DNA from: Armatimonadota bacterium
Lineage (GTDB): Bacteria; Armatimonadota; Fimbriimonadia; Fimbriimonadales; Fimbriimonadaceae
DNA: 64,000 nucleotides
Direction: 5' to 3'
Assembly: GCA_020161505.1 (NCBI GenBank)
Contig: JAIUNY010000009.1
Location: 1-64,000, forward strand
A model generated the notes under the pieces. It ran no database searches. It was not told where the DNA came from and saw only the letters and a list, made by a program, of their open reading frames with translations. Made by a program: the position numbers and the translations under genes. The stretch's first letter is position 1. Every line of letters starts with the position of its first letter. Shown piece by piece: positions 39,459 through 47,937 of this stretch.

Positions 39459-40232
39459 GTGACGTGGACACTCATCACTGGAGCTTCGGGGGGCATCGGC
39501 GAGGCGATTGCTCGGGAATTTGCCCGCAACGACCATTCGCTGATCCTCACCGCAAGGAGCGAGGACAAGCTCCAAACCCTCGCTGAGGAACTGCGCGCGA
39601 AGCACAAGATTGACGTCCAGGTCATTGCATGCGATCTCGGCGCGCCTGAGGGAGTGAATCAGTTGCTTGCCGAGTGCCATCGCCGAGCGTTGAAGCCAGA
39701 CATCCTGATCAACAACGCGGGATTTGCCAACTACGGGCCTTTCCATGAGATTCCGATCGAGCAGCACCTGGCCTTGATCCAACTCAACATCCGAGCACTC
39801 ACCGAACTCACCTACCGACTCCTCCCGATGATGCTCGCTCGGGGAAGCGGAAAGATTGTCAATATCGCGAGCACCGCAGCGTTCGTCCCCGGGCCTCTGA
39901 TGGCGGTCTACTATGCAAGCAAAGCCTACGTCCTGAGTTTCAGCGATGCCATCGCCGAGGAGGTCACGACGACCGGCGTTACTGTGACCTGCGTCTGCCC
40001 TGGTCCAACAACGAGTGGGTTCCAGAAGCGCGCCGACATGGCCAAGAGCCGGCTGATGCAGGGAAAGATGATGACATCGGAGGAAGTCGCCCGAGCCACG
40101 CTGATCGGTACGCTCGATTCAGATCGTCTCGTGATTCCAGGTTGGCAGAACAAGATGACCGTCCTCATGTCCCGCTTTGCGCCACGAGCGCTGCTTGCCA
40201 AGGTGGTTCTGGGCGCGCAGGAGCCGGTCTGA
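39459..40232 (+). CDS. short-chain dehydrogenase/reductase (SDR)
   Basis: A 257-residue classical SDR: T-G-A-S-G-G-I-G-E-A-I-A (NAD(P) binding, residues 7-18), I-L-I-N-N-A-G, I-V-N-I-A-S-T-A-A-F (catalytic Ser region) and Y-Y-A-S-K-A-Y-V (catalytic Tyr and Lys), then P-G-P-T. The segment A-R-S near residue 30 suggests NADPH preference. The substrate is unknown. GTG 39459 is five bases after TACAAT, so the message is probably leaderless. The DUF2207 gene begins on the base after the stop codon, so the two form an operon. Confidence 0.88.
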   Translation: MTWTLITGASGGIGEAIAREFARNDHSLILTARSEDKLQTLAEELRAKHKIDVQVIACDLGAPEGVNQLLAECHRRALKPDILINNAGFANYGPFHEIPIEQHLALIQLNIRALTELTYRLLPMMLARGSGKIVNIASTAAFVPGPLMAVYYASKAYVLSFSDAIAEEVTTTGVTVTCVCPGPTTSGFQKRADMAKSRLMQGKMMTSEEVARATLIGTLDSDRLVIPGWQNKMTVLMSRFAPRALLAKVVLGAQEPV

Positions 40233-42116
40233 GTGGCAACCTGGCGGCTCAGGAATCCGTCTCTCCCAGTGGTGAAGCTTCTTCGGCTGATTTTCTGCGC
40301 GTGCCTCTGGCTGGGGGTGGTCTCGATCAGCTTGGCTCAGGGTGGCTACCGGATCACCAACATGGACGTTCAGATCCGGCTGAATCCCGACCGCTCGCTG
40401 GATGTCACGGAGAACATCTCGATCCTGTTCACCGAGTCCAGGCAGGGGATTTTCCGCGAGATTCCTGAGGTCTATCCGGGCGCGGGCAAGGAGCGCCGAA
40501 TTCGAGTGGATCGTATCTCCGTGGCCGGGTTTGAATCAAAAGTCACTCGTGCGGGCTCCGATGTGCGGATCCGCATTGGCACAAAAGGGACGTTCCTTGA
40601 GCCAGGAACTCAGCTCACGTATCCCATTCGATACCGCGTGACCGGTGCCCTGAACTTCTTTGAAGCCCGCGAAGCGTGGGAGCCCTGGACAGAGCTTTAC
40701 TGGAACCTGACCGGGGATCGCTGGACGGCTCCGGTCGAAAAGGCAAGCTTTCTCGTGGTCTATCCAGAATCGGGCGAGAAGGCTCAAGCTCAGCTCTACT
40801 ACGGCGCGAGGGGCAGTAATTCCTCGCTCCGCCTAACCCACAGCGACCAGATTCAAGTGAGCGAGGACGGCCTGGTGAAAGCGCGGTTTTCGGGAAGCCA
40901 GGTGTCGGGAGAAGTCACCCAACCCCTTGATCTGGGCGCGGGCATCACCCTGGTGCTCGGGGTTCCGCAAGCCGTGGTTCCGCCGCCCACCCAGTTTGAG
41001 AAAATCATGGAGGCAGCCTCCGAGGCGTGGGGTTTCCTGATTCCTCTGGTTGCGATTGTCATCCTTTTCCCCGTCTGGTTGGTGAAGGGGCGTGACCCCA
41101 AACTCGGGCCAGCGGGCGTGCGATTCGAGCCTCCCGAGGATGTGGCCCCCGCCTTTTGCGGCGTGCTCATCGACGACCGAGTGGATGGTCGCGACCTGAG
41201 TGCCGGGATCATGGGGCTGGCGGTGAAGGGCTATCTTAAGTTCGGCACCACGCAGCGTGATGGTCGGTTTTCGCCGGATACCAGCTACATTCGATCGACC
41301 GATAAGCCAGTGGGGAAGGATCTGACCCCTTGGGAGCAGGATTTGCTTCATGCGCTCTCGCCGCCGTTCGATAAACTCTCGATGACAGATTTGCAGAATC
41401 GGCTGCGCTACGAAGTCCCGAGCCTGGCCAGGAAACTCCGAGCGAAACTAGTCGACCGAGGCTATTACCGCCGAGATCCTCAGGAGACAAAAAGCGCGAT
41501 TTGGGGTGCCGTTTTCACCGTCGGCATGATCGCTTTCTTCTTCGGCGGAGCCCTCATCAATCTTTTGTTCACTCGACTGGCCTCGACAAATGTCGCGGCG
41601 ATTTCGGTTGGCCTCGGGATCGTGGGGACATTGATCGTGATCGCGATTTTCGCTCACCTCATGCCTGCCCGAACCTACTTGGGCGCGAAGAAGCATCAGG
41701 AAGCGAAGGCGTTCTTCGAAGCGATGCGGTACCGGGGACACTACATGACCTGGGTCAGCAAGACCAATCTGGATCTGGCGAAGTACGAGGAATATCTGCC
41801 TTACGCGGTGGCCTTTGGTTTGGTGAAAGAGTGGTCGTCGATTTGCGGGAGTGTGCTCACCGAGATGCCGTCTTTTTTCGATTCACCGGGCGTAGGCTTT
41901 GATTGGAACACCTACTGGTTCGTGAGTTCGCTGGACAACAGCCTACATTCGATCAGTCGTTCGCTGGACGCTTCGTCCCTCAATGCACGCGGCAGCGATG
42001 GATCGTGGGGCGGCGACGGCAACTCTGCATGGAGCGGAGGCTCCGGGTTTGACTTCGGCGACGGCGGCGGATTCAGCGGCGGAGGATTCGGCGGCGGTGG
42101 CGGCGATAGCTGGTGA
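40233..42116 (+). CDS. DUF2207-domain membrane protein
   Basis: A 627-residue protein with a signal peptide (L-L-R-L-I-F-C-A-C-L-W-L-G-V-V-S-I-S-L-A-Q-G). An extracytoplasmic beta-rich DUF2207 N-terminal domain follows (I-R-L-N-P-D-R-S-L-D-V-T-E-N-I, then G-I-F-R-E-I-P). Membrane helices lie near residues 270-288 and 425-480. A cytoplasmic part holds a winged-helix-like region (G-L-A-V-K-G-Y-L-K-F). The C-terminus is glycine-rich (G-G-G-F-S-G-G-G-F-G-G-G-G-G-D-S-W), a hallmark of the family. Function unknown. It starts at GTG right after the SDR stop. Confidence 0.88.
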   Translation: MATWRLRNPSLPVVKLLRLIFCACLWLGVVSISLAQGGYRITNMDVQIRLNPDRSLDVTENISILFTESRQGIFREIPEVYPGAGKERRIRVDRISVAGFESKVTRAGSDVRIRIGTKGTFLEPGTQLTYPIRYRVTGALNFFEAREAWEPWTELYWNLTGDRWTAPVEKASFLVVYPESGEKAQAQLYYGARGSNSSLRLTHSDQIQVSEDGLVKARFSGSQVSGEVTQPLDLGAGITLVLGVPQAVVPPPTQFEKIMEAASEAWGFLIPLVAIVILFPVWLVKGRDPKLGPAGVRFEPPEDVAPAFCGVLIDDRVDGRDLSAGIMGLAVKGYLKFGTTQRDGRFSPDTSYIRSTDKPVGKDLTPWEQDLLHALSPPFDKLSMTDLQNRLRYEVPSLARKLRAKLVDRGYYRRDPQETKSAIWGAVFTVGMIAFFFGGALINLLFTRLASTNVAAISVGLGIVGTLIVIAIFAHLMPARTYLGAKKHQEAKAFFEAMRYRGHYMTWVSKTNLDLAKYEEYLPYAVAFGLVKEWSSICGSVLTEMPSFFDSPGVGFDWNTYWFVSSLDNSLHSISRSLDASSLNARGSDGSWGGDGNSAWSGGSGFDFGDGGGFSGGGFGGGGGDSW

Positions 42117-42119
42117 GGC

Positions 42120-42530
42120 CTAGCCTTCTGGATTGGGCTTGAACTTGATGCTGACGCTGTTGATGCAGTAGCGCTGTCCCGTCGGAGTCTTGGGGGCATC
42201 GTCGAAGACGTGACCCAAGTGGGATCCGCACTTCGCACACATCACTTCGATTCGGCGCATGCCGTAGCTGAGGTCTTCCTTGTACTCAATCGCGTCGGTG
42301 TGCCCGCGGAAAAAGCTCGGCCATCCGCAGCCGGAATCGAACTTCGTATCGGAATCGAACAGCTTCGCCCCGCAAGCGCGGCAGGAGTATTCTCCTTCGC
42401 CTTTGAAATCCCAATACTCCCCCGCGAAGGCGCGTTCGGTGCCCTTGAGCCTCAGAACTTCATACTCCTGGGCGCTGAGTTCTGCCTTCCACTCCTCTGG
42501 TGACTTTTCGACTTCGTACTGCTTGCTCAT
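42120..42530 (-). CDS. msrB: peptide-methionine (R)-S-oxide reductase
   Basis: A 136-residue MsrB: zinc cysteines in C-R-A-C-G and C-A-K-C-G, substrate motif S-G-C-G-W-P-S-F, H-L-G-H-V-F-D-D and the catalytic Cys in R-Y-C-I-N-S-V-S. It repairs oxidised methionine in proteins using thioredoxin. Length is normal and it has no signal peptide, so it is cytoplasmic. It starts nine bases after the ankyrin gene stop and is probably the last gene of the sigma-factor operon. Confidence 0.95.
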   Translation of the reverse strand: MSKQYEVEKSPEEWKAELSAQEYEVLRLKGTERAFAGEYWDFKGEGEYSCRACGAKLFDSDTKFDSGCGWPSFFRGHTDAIEYKEDLSYGMRRIEVMCAKCGSHLGHVFDDAPKTPTGQRYCINSVSIKFKPNPEG

Positions 42531-42539
42531 GAATCTTCT

Positions 42540-43313
42540 TTATGACGTTGGGGTGCTTGGGTTTGTTGGCGCATCTGGGTCGTTGGCGAGGGCTTCCTCA
42601 ATGGCGGGCTTCATATCCAGGCCTTGCCATGCCACATCCGTGATCGCTCCGGCTTCGATGAGAGCCCGCAGAACCATGGGTTGACTGATCGCCAGGACGA
42701 CCAACGGAACGCCGTCCTTGCTGCGAGAGTTCGGGCTGGCTCCATTCTCGATGAGCACATGGATGACCTGAATGAACTCCTCGCGCTTGGACTTTTTGTT
42801 CTCGGCCACCGCCATCGCCACGACGCCGGAGAGGAGTTCTTCGCCAACCCGATCAACGCTGCGGACGTCGGCGCCATGCTTGAGCATGACGAGCGCGGCT
42901 TCAAGATGCCCGCCTTCGCATGCTTCTTCAAAGGCGGATCGGTTGAGGAATCCGGGGAGGTTGGGGTCGGCGCCTGCTTGCAGGAGATCTTCCATGATGT
43001 CCCAGTTTTGGTGCTCCATGCACTGGCTCAGATGGCTCATTTTGCCCTTGGCTCTGTTGGGTTTCGCGCCCCGTTCGAGGAGGATTTTGACGTTCTCACG
43101 CCGACCCTCGAGGATCGCTCCCATGAGGGGGGTGAGCCCGAACCAGCCTTCCGCGCTCGGATCCGCCCCGGCATCGAGCCTTTCGATCAGCTTCGTTGGA
43201 TCTTCCTTGCCCGCGATGTCCACCAGCCGGTTCTTGCCGGGCAGCTCGACCACGATCACGAAGAGCAGGACGAGAACCGCAAAGACAATCAGAACAATGA
43301 GCCAGGTCGGCAT
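42540..43313 (-). CDS. membrane-anchored ankyrin-repeat protein
   Basis: A 257-residue protein: one N-terminal membrane helix (W-L-I-V-L-I-V-F-A-V-L-V-L-L-F-V-I-V-V) and then about five ankyrin repeats, visible as L-D-A-G-A-D-P-S-A-E-G-W-F-G-L-T-P-L, L-L-E-R-G-A-K-P-N, L-L-Q-A-G-A-D-P-N, M-L-K-H-G-A-D-V and L-I-E-N-G-A-S-P-N. The repeats probably face the cytoplasm or periplasm and bind a partner protein. ATG 43313 was chosen because the frame upstream overlaps the neighbouring gene antisense-like and is Arg/Ser-rich. It lies 37 bases after the 601-residue membrane protein. Confidence 0.8.
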   Translation of the reverse strand: MPTWLIVLIVFAVLVLLFVIVVELPGKNRLVDIAGKEDPTKLIERLDAGADPSAEGWFGLTPLMGAILEGRRENVKILLERGAKPNRAKGKMSHLSQCMEHQNWDIMEDLLQAGADPNLPGFLNRSAFEEACEGGHLEAALVMLKHGADVRSVDRVGEELLSGVVAMAVAENKKSKREEFIQVIHVLIENGASPNSRSKDGVPLVVLAISQPMVLRALIEAGAITDVAWQGLDMKPAIEEALANDPDAPTNPSTPTS

Positions 43314-43350
43314 GAGTGGCGGGTTTATACCACTTGCCTTGCTGAGAAAC

Positions 43351-45156
43351 CTATCTTTTCCATGCTGGATTGTTGGCGGCGGGCGAGGGATAGTCGGCTT
43401 TGCGCAGGGCTTCGCCGAGTTGGGCTTCGAGGTAACGGGTTTCGGACGTGAACTGCCGTATCGCGTCCCGAGATTGCGCCTCCATGACACCGGTGTAAAC
43501 CACCGAACTCGCAACCAGGATCGCGGTGAACGTCGCGACGGACTTCGCTTGGGCGAGCGCAGCAACTCGCTCCTTCTGGAGACAAGCGAGCGTGGCGAGC
43601 ACCGTGAATCCCAGGCTCCAGAAGAGGACCGGCGTGAACGTCGGTTCGGACATGGTCCTGATTGGCCATTCGCCATACACGTTGGTTGGCTGGAAGCTGA
43701 CGTATCCGCTTACTTTCATCTCGGCAAAGATGGTGAGGGTCAACAAGATGAGGGGAAACCAAGGGGCCATCCACGTACTTGCCTTCAGTTCGGGCTTCCA
43801 GGCTAGCAGATAGCCTCCGATTGCAAGAAGGCTTCCAAAGATGCCCACCAAGATGTACTCAATTCGAGCGGATCCGGTCTGGATGATGATCTGTGGGAGT
43901 GCGAGGGCGATGAGGGGGAACAAGATGTGGGCGCGCTTGTAAATGAGGCATGCCGCAGACACGAGGCAAAGAGCGATGATTGTTTCTGGAACGCCTTTGC
44001 CTCCGCTTCTGCCGGTGAGCGTGAGCAGATAGGCAAAGAGAGGCGCGACGGCAAAAGCCGGACGCAGGAGTCCGAGCCAGCCTGATTCAGCCCACTTCCG
44101 CGCCCACCACAGTCCGGCAGCCATCAAAAGTCCGCAGAGCAAGGCTCTCCACGTAGTCGCATAGCCCATCGTCGGGCCGAACAGGACGAGGCGGTGCAGA
44201 TCGGCGAGAGCTCCCTGAGGGAGACTGAGTGCCTTTCGATCGAGCAAAATTCTCCACGAGCGGTCATCTGCATGGCCTGCTTCCGCGAATAGCCTCTCCG
44301 CCTCGGCAACGGAGAAATACTGCGGGTTCCGTGGGAGCCGCGTCTCACCTGCGGAGGTCTTCACGAGACTCAGCCGATGGGTGGAGGACCCCACAAGTTG
44401 ACCGATGAGGCTCTGGGAATCATCGGCCATCAGAAGCCCGAGGCGCGCGAGAGCGAGTCGAAGTTTCGCCGTTTCGGCGAAGGATCGCCCCACGAGTACG
44501 CCTCGAGTGACCCACCGATGAGAGGCGAAATGAGGGAAGAGAATGGCTGTGGACTCCGCCACCATTTCGTTCTCGGTTGCTTGCCCAACAAGTTGTTGGA
44601 AAACGCGGCGGCGAACATCGATCTCGACCCAGCCGAAGTCATTGTAGGCACTGCAGGAGCTGGCTCGTAACACGAGGTTTTCGGCAGCGACAGTGTCGCC
44701 GCGACTCAAGGAGTCGGTCGCGAGTTCCAGCCACCAAAAAGCGTTGTTTGGGTCGAGTTCGCTTCCTTGGGTCAGGAGCCTCTTTCGGGCTTCGGTCAGG
44801 GCAATCCGCTCGGCGGATTCAACCGGTTGGTTTGGGCGCGGTTCGCTTGATACCATGCTCGAAGCACGGGCGGCAATTCCCTTGAGATCCAAATCATCGG
44901 ATTGGATCGCTGCCGCCACCGCAGATGATCTCCAGTTGAGAGCCTCTGACTTACTCTCCGCCGGGAAGCTTCCCAAATTGTAGATGACCTTTGCCTCTAA
45001 GCTCACCGCATCGGGATCGACACCTTTCAGAGTCTGCTCCATTGAGACTCGCCAACCAGCGAGGAGGCCGGTCCGGGTATCGGGGTGGATCATGCCGGCG
45101 ACGAGGCTCACGACGACCAGGGCCGCCGCGAGCTTGAGCGACTTCAGATCACCCAC
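43351..45156 (-). CDS. large membrane protein of an ECF sigma operon
   Basis: A 601-residue protein: a first membrane helix (A-A-A-L-V-V-V-S-L-V-A-G-M), a region of helical repeats up to about residue 330 (A-T-D-S-L-S-R-G-D-T-V-A-A-E-N-L-V-L-R-A is TPR-like), then about eight or nine membrane helices to residue 560. No family recognised. The TPR-plus-membrane arrangement resembles polysaccharide polymerase or ligase proteins. It starts at GTG 45156 inside the 3' end of a tiny membrane protein gene, which itself overlaps the sigma factor gene, so all three are coupled. Confidence 0.7.
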   Translation of the reverse strand: MGDLKSLKLAAALVVVSLVAGMIHPDTRTGLLAGWRVSMEQTLKGVDPDAVSLEAKVIYNLGSFPAESKSEALNWRSSAVAAAIQSDDLDLKGIAARASSMVSSEPRPNQPVESAERIALTEARKRLLTQGSELDPNNAFWWLELATDSLSRGDTVAAENLVLRASSCSAYNDFGWVEIDVRRRVFQQLVGQATENEMVAESTAILFPHFASHRWVTRGVLVGRSFAETAKLRLALARLGLLMADDSQSLIGQLVGSSTHRLSLVKTSAGETRLPRNPQYFSVAEAERLFAEAGHADDRSWRILLDRKALSLPQGALADLHRLVLFGPTMGYATTWRALLCGLLMAAGLWWARKWAESGWLGLLRPAFAVAPLFAYLLTLTGRSGGKGVPETIIALCLVSAACLIYKRAHILFPLIALALPQIIIQTGSARIEYILVGIFGSLLAIGGYLLAWKPELKASTWMAPWFPLILLTLTIFAEMKVSGYVSFQPTNVYGEWPIRTMSEPTFTPVLFWSLGFTVLATLACLQKERVAALAQAKSVATFTAILVASSVVYTGVMEAQSRDAIRQFTSETRYLEAQLGEALRKADYPSPAANNPAWKR

Positions 45157-45392
45157 GTCCGAGACTCCCTCTGCGACTGATCATCTTCCTGGGCGAGCTG
45201 TTGGAGCTCCCTCTCGCCGGGAGCCACCGCGCCGACCGAGGCCCCGCCGAGGGCGCTGAGCCACCACACGCACAGAGACCCCAACGCCAGAGTCATCACC
45301 ACACCCGTCGATGCATCGCCTTTCTCCCCTTGAGAACAAGCGAGTCCGTCGTAGTGGCTTTGGAGCAGTCGGGTGAGTTCGCGGTCGGTCAT
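45144..45392 (-). CDS. small membrane protein, candidate anti-sigma factor
   Basis: An 82-residue protein: cytoplasmic N-terminus (M-T-D-R-E-L-T-R-L-L-Q-S-H-Y-D-G-L-A-C), one membrane helix (V-V-M-T-L-A-L-G-S-L-C-V-W-W-L-S-A-L) and a Gln-rich tail. Overlap with the sigma factor stop as ATGA is the usual arrangement of ECF sigma and anti-sigma genes. The canonical H-x3-C-x2-C zinc motif is absent, although a H-x5-C is present. The anti-sigma role is inference from position and topology. Confidence 0.65.
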   Translation of the reverse strand: MTDRELTRLLQSHYDGLACSQGEKGDASTGVVMTLALGSLCVWWLSALGGASVGAVAPGERELQQLAQEDDQSQRESRTWVI

Positions 45393-45871
45393 TCGGTGAT
45401 CTCCCATTGCGCGCGGAAGGCGGCCTTGGCGGCATGGAGCCGGCTCGCCACGGTCCCCATCGGGATCTCCATTGCAGCGGCGATTTCCTTGTAGCTCAGC
45501 TCCTCGCCGATCGCAAGGGCCAAGATGGTCTGATGTTCGGGAGAGAGTCGGGCCAGGGCGTCGCGCACTTCCAGGCGCTCCTGCGTTCGGCTGGGCGTGC
45601 TTGGCTCGGTGAGGGTTTCCCACTCATACTTACGCTGGAGCGCGTCCATCGCGCTGCGGATCACCGCTCGCCGAATATAAGCTGTCACCAGCGGGGCCAG
45701 TTGGGGCACGTTGGGAGCCTGCAGGATCTTGACGAATGCCGTCTGAACCGCGTCTTCCGCCGTCGAGCGGTTGCCCGTGATGCGCAGAGCGAGCCGCAAG
45801 GATTCCGCTCGGAACGATTCCAGTTCCGCAATCCTCCCGTTCTCCAGCCTCATCGTCGTCGCGTCCGTCAT
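45389..45871 (-). CDS. ECF-type RNA polymerase sigma factor
   Basis: A 160-residue sigma-70 family protein. Region 2: R-A-E-S-L-R-L-A-L-R-I-T-G-N-R-S-T-A-E-D-A-V-Q-T-A-F. Region 4: L-A-R-L-S-P-E-H-Q-T-I-L-A-L-A-I-G-E-E-L-S-Y-K-E-I-A-A-A-M-E-I-P-M-G-T-V-A-S-R-L-H-A-A. Only the two domains are present, as in ECF factors. It heads an operon with two membrane proteins, an ankyrin protein and MsrB, so the regulon may deal with envelope or oxidative stress. Its own promoter was not identified with confidence. Confidence 0.9.
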   Translation of the reverse strand: MTDATTMRLENGRIAELESFRAESLRLALRITGNRSTAEDAVQTAFVKILQAPNVPQLAPLVTAYIRRAVIRSAMDALQRKYEWETLTEPSTPSRTQERLEVRDALARLSPEHQTILALAIGEELSYKEIAAAMEIPMGTVASRLHAAKAAFRAQWEITE

Positions 45872-45928
45872 TGCCTGACTCTCTGATGACTATGACCGGA
45901 GCGGGGCACCATTTCTTCGGCGGCCGTT

Positions 45929-46258
45929 TCAAAAACTCTTCGGATCAAGGAATCGCGTTCGACTGGACATCTGCGAGGCTGGGTAGACCCGAAGCACGAT
46001 GACTTCTGCCGGATCGTCGCTCACTGAGTAGAACACGAGGTGTGAGTGGTAGACGGTTTGGCGAATCTCCATGTCGAACCGATGCGGGTCATCGATCGCC
46101 CTGAACCGGCGCGGCATTGTCTCAAGAGACTCAATCTGTTCCTGAAGACCGGATATCCACCGCTCTGCTGGGGGCTCCGCTTTCTCCTGAAGCAGGATGT
46201 AGCTGGCATAGTCGTCGATGTCTCGCGCCGCTTGCGCGGAGATCCTCACCTCATACAT
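45929..46258 (-). CDS. RelE/ParE-family toxin
   Basis: A 109-residue protein with the RelE/ParE fold: I-S-A-Q-A-A-R-D-I-D-D-Y-A-S-Y-I, P-A-E-R-W-I-S-G-L-Q, M-P-R-R-F-R-A-I, R-Q-T-V-Y-H-S-H-L-V-F-Y-S-V and V-I-V-L-R-V-Y. Charge and loops fit ParE-like toxins (gyrase or ribosome inhibition). It starts eight bases inside the antitoxin gene (8-bp overlap). The toxin-second order fits a type II module. No terminator is clear before the sigma factor gene. Confidence 0.85.
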   Translation of the reverse strand: MYEVRISAQAARDIDDYASYILLQEKAEPPAERWISGLQEQIESLETMPRRFRAIDDPHRFDMEIRQTVYHSHLVFYSVSDDPAEVIVLRVYPASQMSSRTRFLDPKSF

Positions 46259-46532
46259 CGAGTTTCGATCGAATGTCTCGGAAGACGTCAGCCGCTGGTC
46301 TCGCCGGTGCCTCGTTCAGCGAATCGATGCCTTCCTGGATGGCGCGTGCAAGTTCGGCACGCTCGTAGGCTTCCGCCATTTTCTGATAGTGCTCCACGTT
46401 GACGATGACCCCCTCTGCTTTGCCATTCACCGTGAGGACTTCCGGCTCCCCCGTCTCGCGGATCCGGTTCAGAAACTCGCGGTAATTGCGGACGAAGTCG
46501 GTGACAGGGTGGATTCGATCAGCGCGAATCAT
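46251..46532 (-). CDS. Phd/YefM-family antitoxin
   Basis: A 93-residue protein with the Phd/YefM DNA-binding N-terminus (I-H-P-V-T-D-F-V-R-N-Y-R-E-F-L-N-R-I-R-E-T-G-E-P-E-V-L-T-V-N-G-K-A-E-G-V-I-V) and a helical C-terminus that wraps the toxin. ATG 46532 is preferred: TTGGCT, 17 bases, TATATT ends nine bases before it, so the transcript would be almost leaderless. The frame open further upstream (to 46583) runs through this promoter and is rejected. Confidence 0.87.
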   Translation of the reverse strand: MIRADRIHPVTDFVRNYREFLNRIRETGEPEVLTVNGKAEGVIVNVEHYQKMAEAYERAELARAIQEGIDSLNEAPARPAADVFRDIRSKLDV

Positions 46533-46541
46533 ATAGGTAAG

Positions 46542-46570
46542 AATATAGCATAGAATTCTTTGCGAGCCAA
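46542..46570 (-). promoter_or_regulatory. promoter of the Phd/ParE module
   Basis: On the minus strand TTGGCT (46565-46570), exactly 17 bases, TATATT (46542-46547), then CTTACCTAT and the antitoxin ATG. The spacing is ideal, and transcription would start two or three bases before the start codon. Confidence 0.75.
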
Positions 46571-46584
46571 ACTCGAGCCACAAG

Positions 46585-46612
46585 AAAGGCCAGTCGCGTT
46601 CGACTGGCCTTT
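46585..46612. terminator. bidirectional hairpin between sod and the Phd/ParE module
   Basis: Twelve-bp arms (AAAGGCCAGTCG and complement, 46585-46596 and 46601-46612) with a four-base loop. Short T-runs follow on each strand (TTTCC and TTTCTTG). It is 24 bases past the sod stop. Confidence 0.8.
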
Positions 46613-46636
46613 CCGAGGAGGATTCCTCCCTGAATC

Positions 46637-47242
46637 TTACTTAGGCAAGCGAGCGTTGACGGCGTCCCAGTCGATGACTTCGGCGTAGGCGTCGATGTAC
46701 TTCATCCGAGCCGTTTGGAAGTCGAGGAAGTACGCATGCTCGTAGACGTCCATTGCCAGCAACAGGGTGTGGTTCCAAGCAGGGAAGGTGTCTTGGGCAT
46801 CGCCGATGTAGGTGTGGACGCGCTGCTCAGCGTGATCATAGCCCAGGAACACCCAGCCCCGACCCGCCATGCCAGTGGCCTTCCAGTCCGCAAGCCAGCG
46901 CTCGAAGCTGCCGTAGGATTCGTTGATCAGCGTGGCCACATCGCCGGTTGCCGGGCCGCCCTCGCCGCCGAGAGTCTCGAAGTAGACCTGGTGGTTGATG
47001 TAGCCGCCGTAGGCGAACGCATAGTTCACCTTGAGGGCGCGCATTTCGCTGTAGATTTGGTTCGCCTTCGCGGGGTCGATCTCCATGTTCGCCAGAGCGG
47101 TGCGAATTTCGTTGGTCTTGTTGGCATAGCCCTTATAAAGGCCCAGGTGAGCCTCGTGGGTGGCGCGGCTGATGCCAACGCGCTCGGTAGTGAAGACCTT
47201 CTCCGGAAGGGCATCGGGGACAACAACGAGCTTGGGATCCAT
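46637..47242 (-). CDS. Fe/Mn-type superoxide dismutase
   Basis: A 201-residue protein of the Fe/Mn superoxide dismutase family: Y-A-F-A-Y-G-G-Y-I-N-H-Q-V-Y-F-E-T-L-G-G (second His ligand), G-S-F-E-R-W-L-A-D-W, R-G-W-V-F-L and M-D-V-Y-E-H-A-Y-F-L-D-F (Asp and His ligands). The N-terminal helix reads T-H-E-A-H-L-G-L-Y-K-G-Y-A-N-K, not the classic H-H-x-K-H-H-x-x-Y-V. It belongs to a variant subfamily, and the first ligand is probably His32. AAAGGAG precedes the ATG. No signal peptide, so it is cytoplasmic. Confidence 0.88.
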   Translation of the reverse strand: MDPKLVVVPDALPEKVFTTERVGISRATHEAHLGLYKGYANKTNEIRTALANMEIDPAKANQIYSEMRALKVNYAFAYGGYINHQVYFETLGGEGGPATGDVATLINESYGSFERWLADWKATGMAGRGWVFLGYDHAEQRVHTYIGDAQDTFPAWNHTLLLAMDVYEHAYFLDFQTARMKYIDAYAEVIDWDAVNARLPK

Positions 47243-47438
47243 AACTTTCGGTACTCCTTTCGCGGGTTGTGCGCGCGGCCCAACCCTGGCCCTGGGGCCG
47301 TTCTCTTCATCTTACGGGGTTGGGGCGGTGCCTGTCACGGTCGCTGGGCCGCCTGCCCGAAAATGTATTGTTCGGTGAAGTTGGAAAAAGTGCCTGGAAC
47401 CCCTTTCGATTCAAGCCGAGAATGTGTAACCTAAGACT
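47243..47438. other. intergenic region upstream of sod and dinB
   Basis: No gene or RNA recognised in this divergent promoter region. A GC-rich imperfect repeat of GGCC blocks lies near sod. The dinB promoter is at the right end: TAACCT six bases before ATG 47439, with TTTCGA 17 bases further upstream. Confidence 0.5.
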
Positions 47439-47912
47439 ATGAACGAATCACTGATTCGAGCTCTCGCCTCCGCTCCTCATATTGTGGAGCGGCTGTTGCG
47501 TGTTTTCCCTCACGACCGACTGGACGATCGGATTGAAGCCGACCGGTTCACTGCTCGGGAAGTGATTGCCCACCTCGCGGACTACGAGCAGGTCGTTCTG
47601 GATCGGATTCGCGCCGCGAACGAAAAACCCGGACGCGAAGTTCCGTTCTACAACCCCGATCAGCGCGCCGCCGATCACCACTTCGACAAGAAGGAAGTGT
47701 TCCACGAGGCCGAAGTCTTTGAATCCCGCCGAGGCATGACGATTGACTATCTCCGAGACATGACTCCGGAAGATATGAAGAAGACCATGAAGCGCCCGGA
47801 TGGCGTGGAGTTCGAAATCGGCGAGTACGTTCAATACACTCTGATGCACGATCTGGAGCATCTGGAGCAGTTGAGCGCCTACCTGGCCACCGAAGTGGCC
47901 ACGATTAGCTGA
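47439..47912 (+). CDS. DinB-family protein
   Basis: A 157-residue four-helix bundle of the DinB/YfiT family. Three histidines, as in the metal site, are visible: V-I-A-H-L-A-D-Y-E, H-H-F near residue 79 and M-H-D-L-E-H-L-E-Q-L. Relatives include thiol transferases (bacillithiol or mycothiol-dependent), but most have no known activity. TAACCT with six bases to the ATG predicts a leaderless mRNA. A terminator follows at 47938. Confidence 0.88.
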   Translation: MNESLIRALASAPHIVERLLRVFPHDRLDDRIEADRFTAREVIAHLADYEQVVLDRIRAANEKPGREVPFYNPDQRAADHHFDKKEVFHEAEVFESRRGMTIDYLRDMTPEDMKKTMKRPDGVEFEIGEYVQYTLMHDLEHLEQLSAYLATEVATIS

Positions 47913-47937
47913 ACCCAGCCCGGTCATTTCAAAAGAG

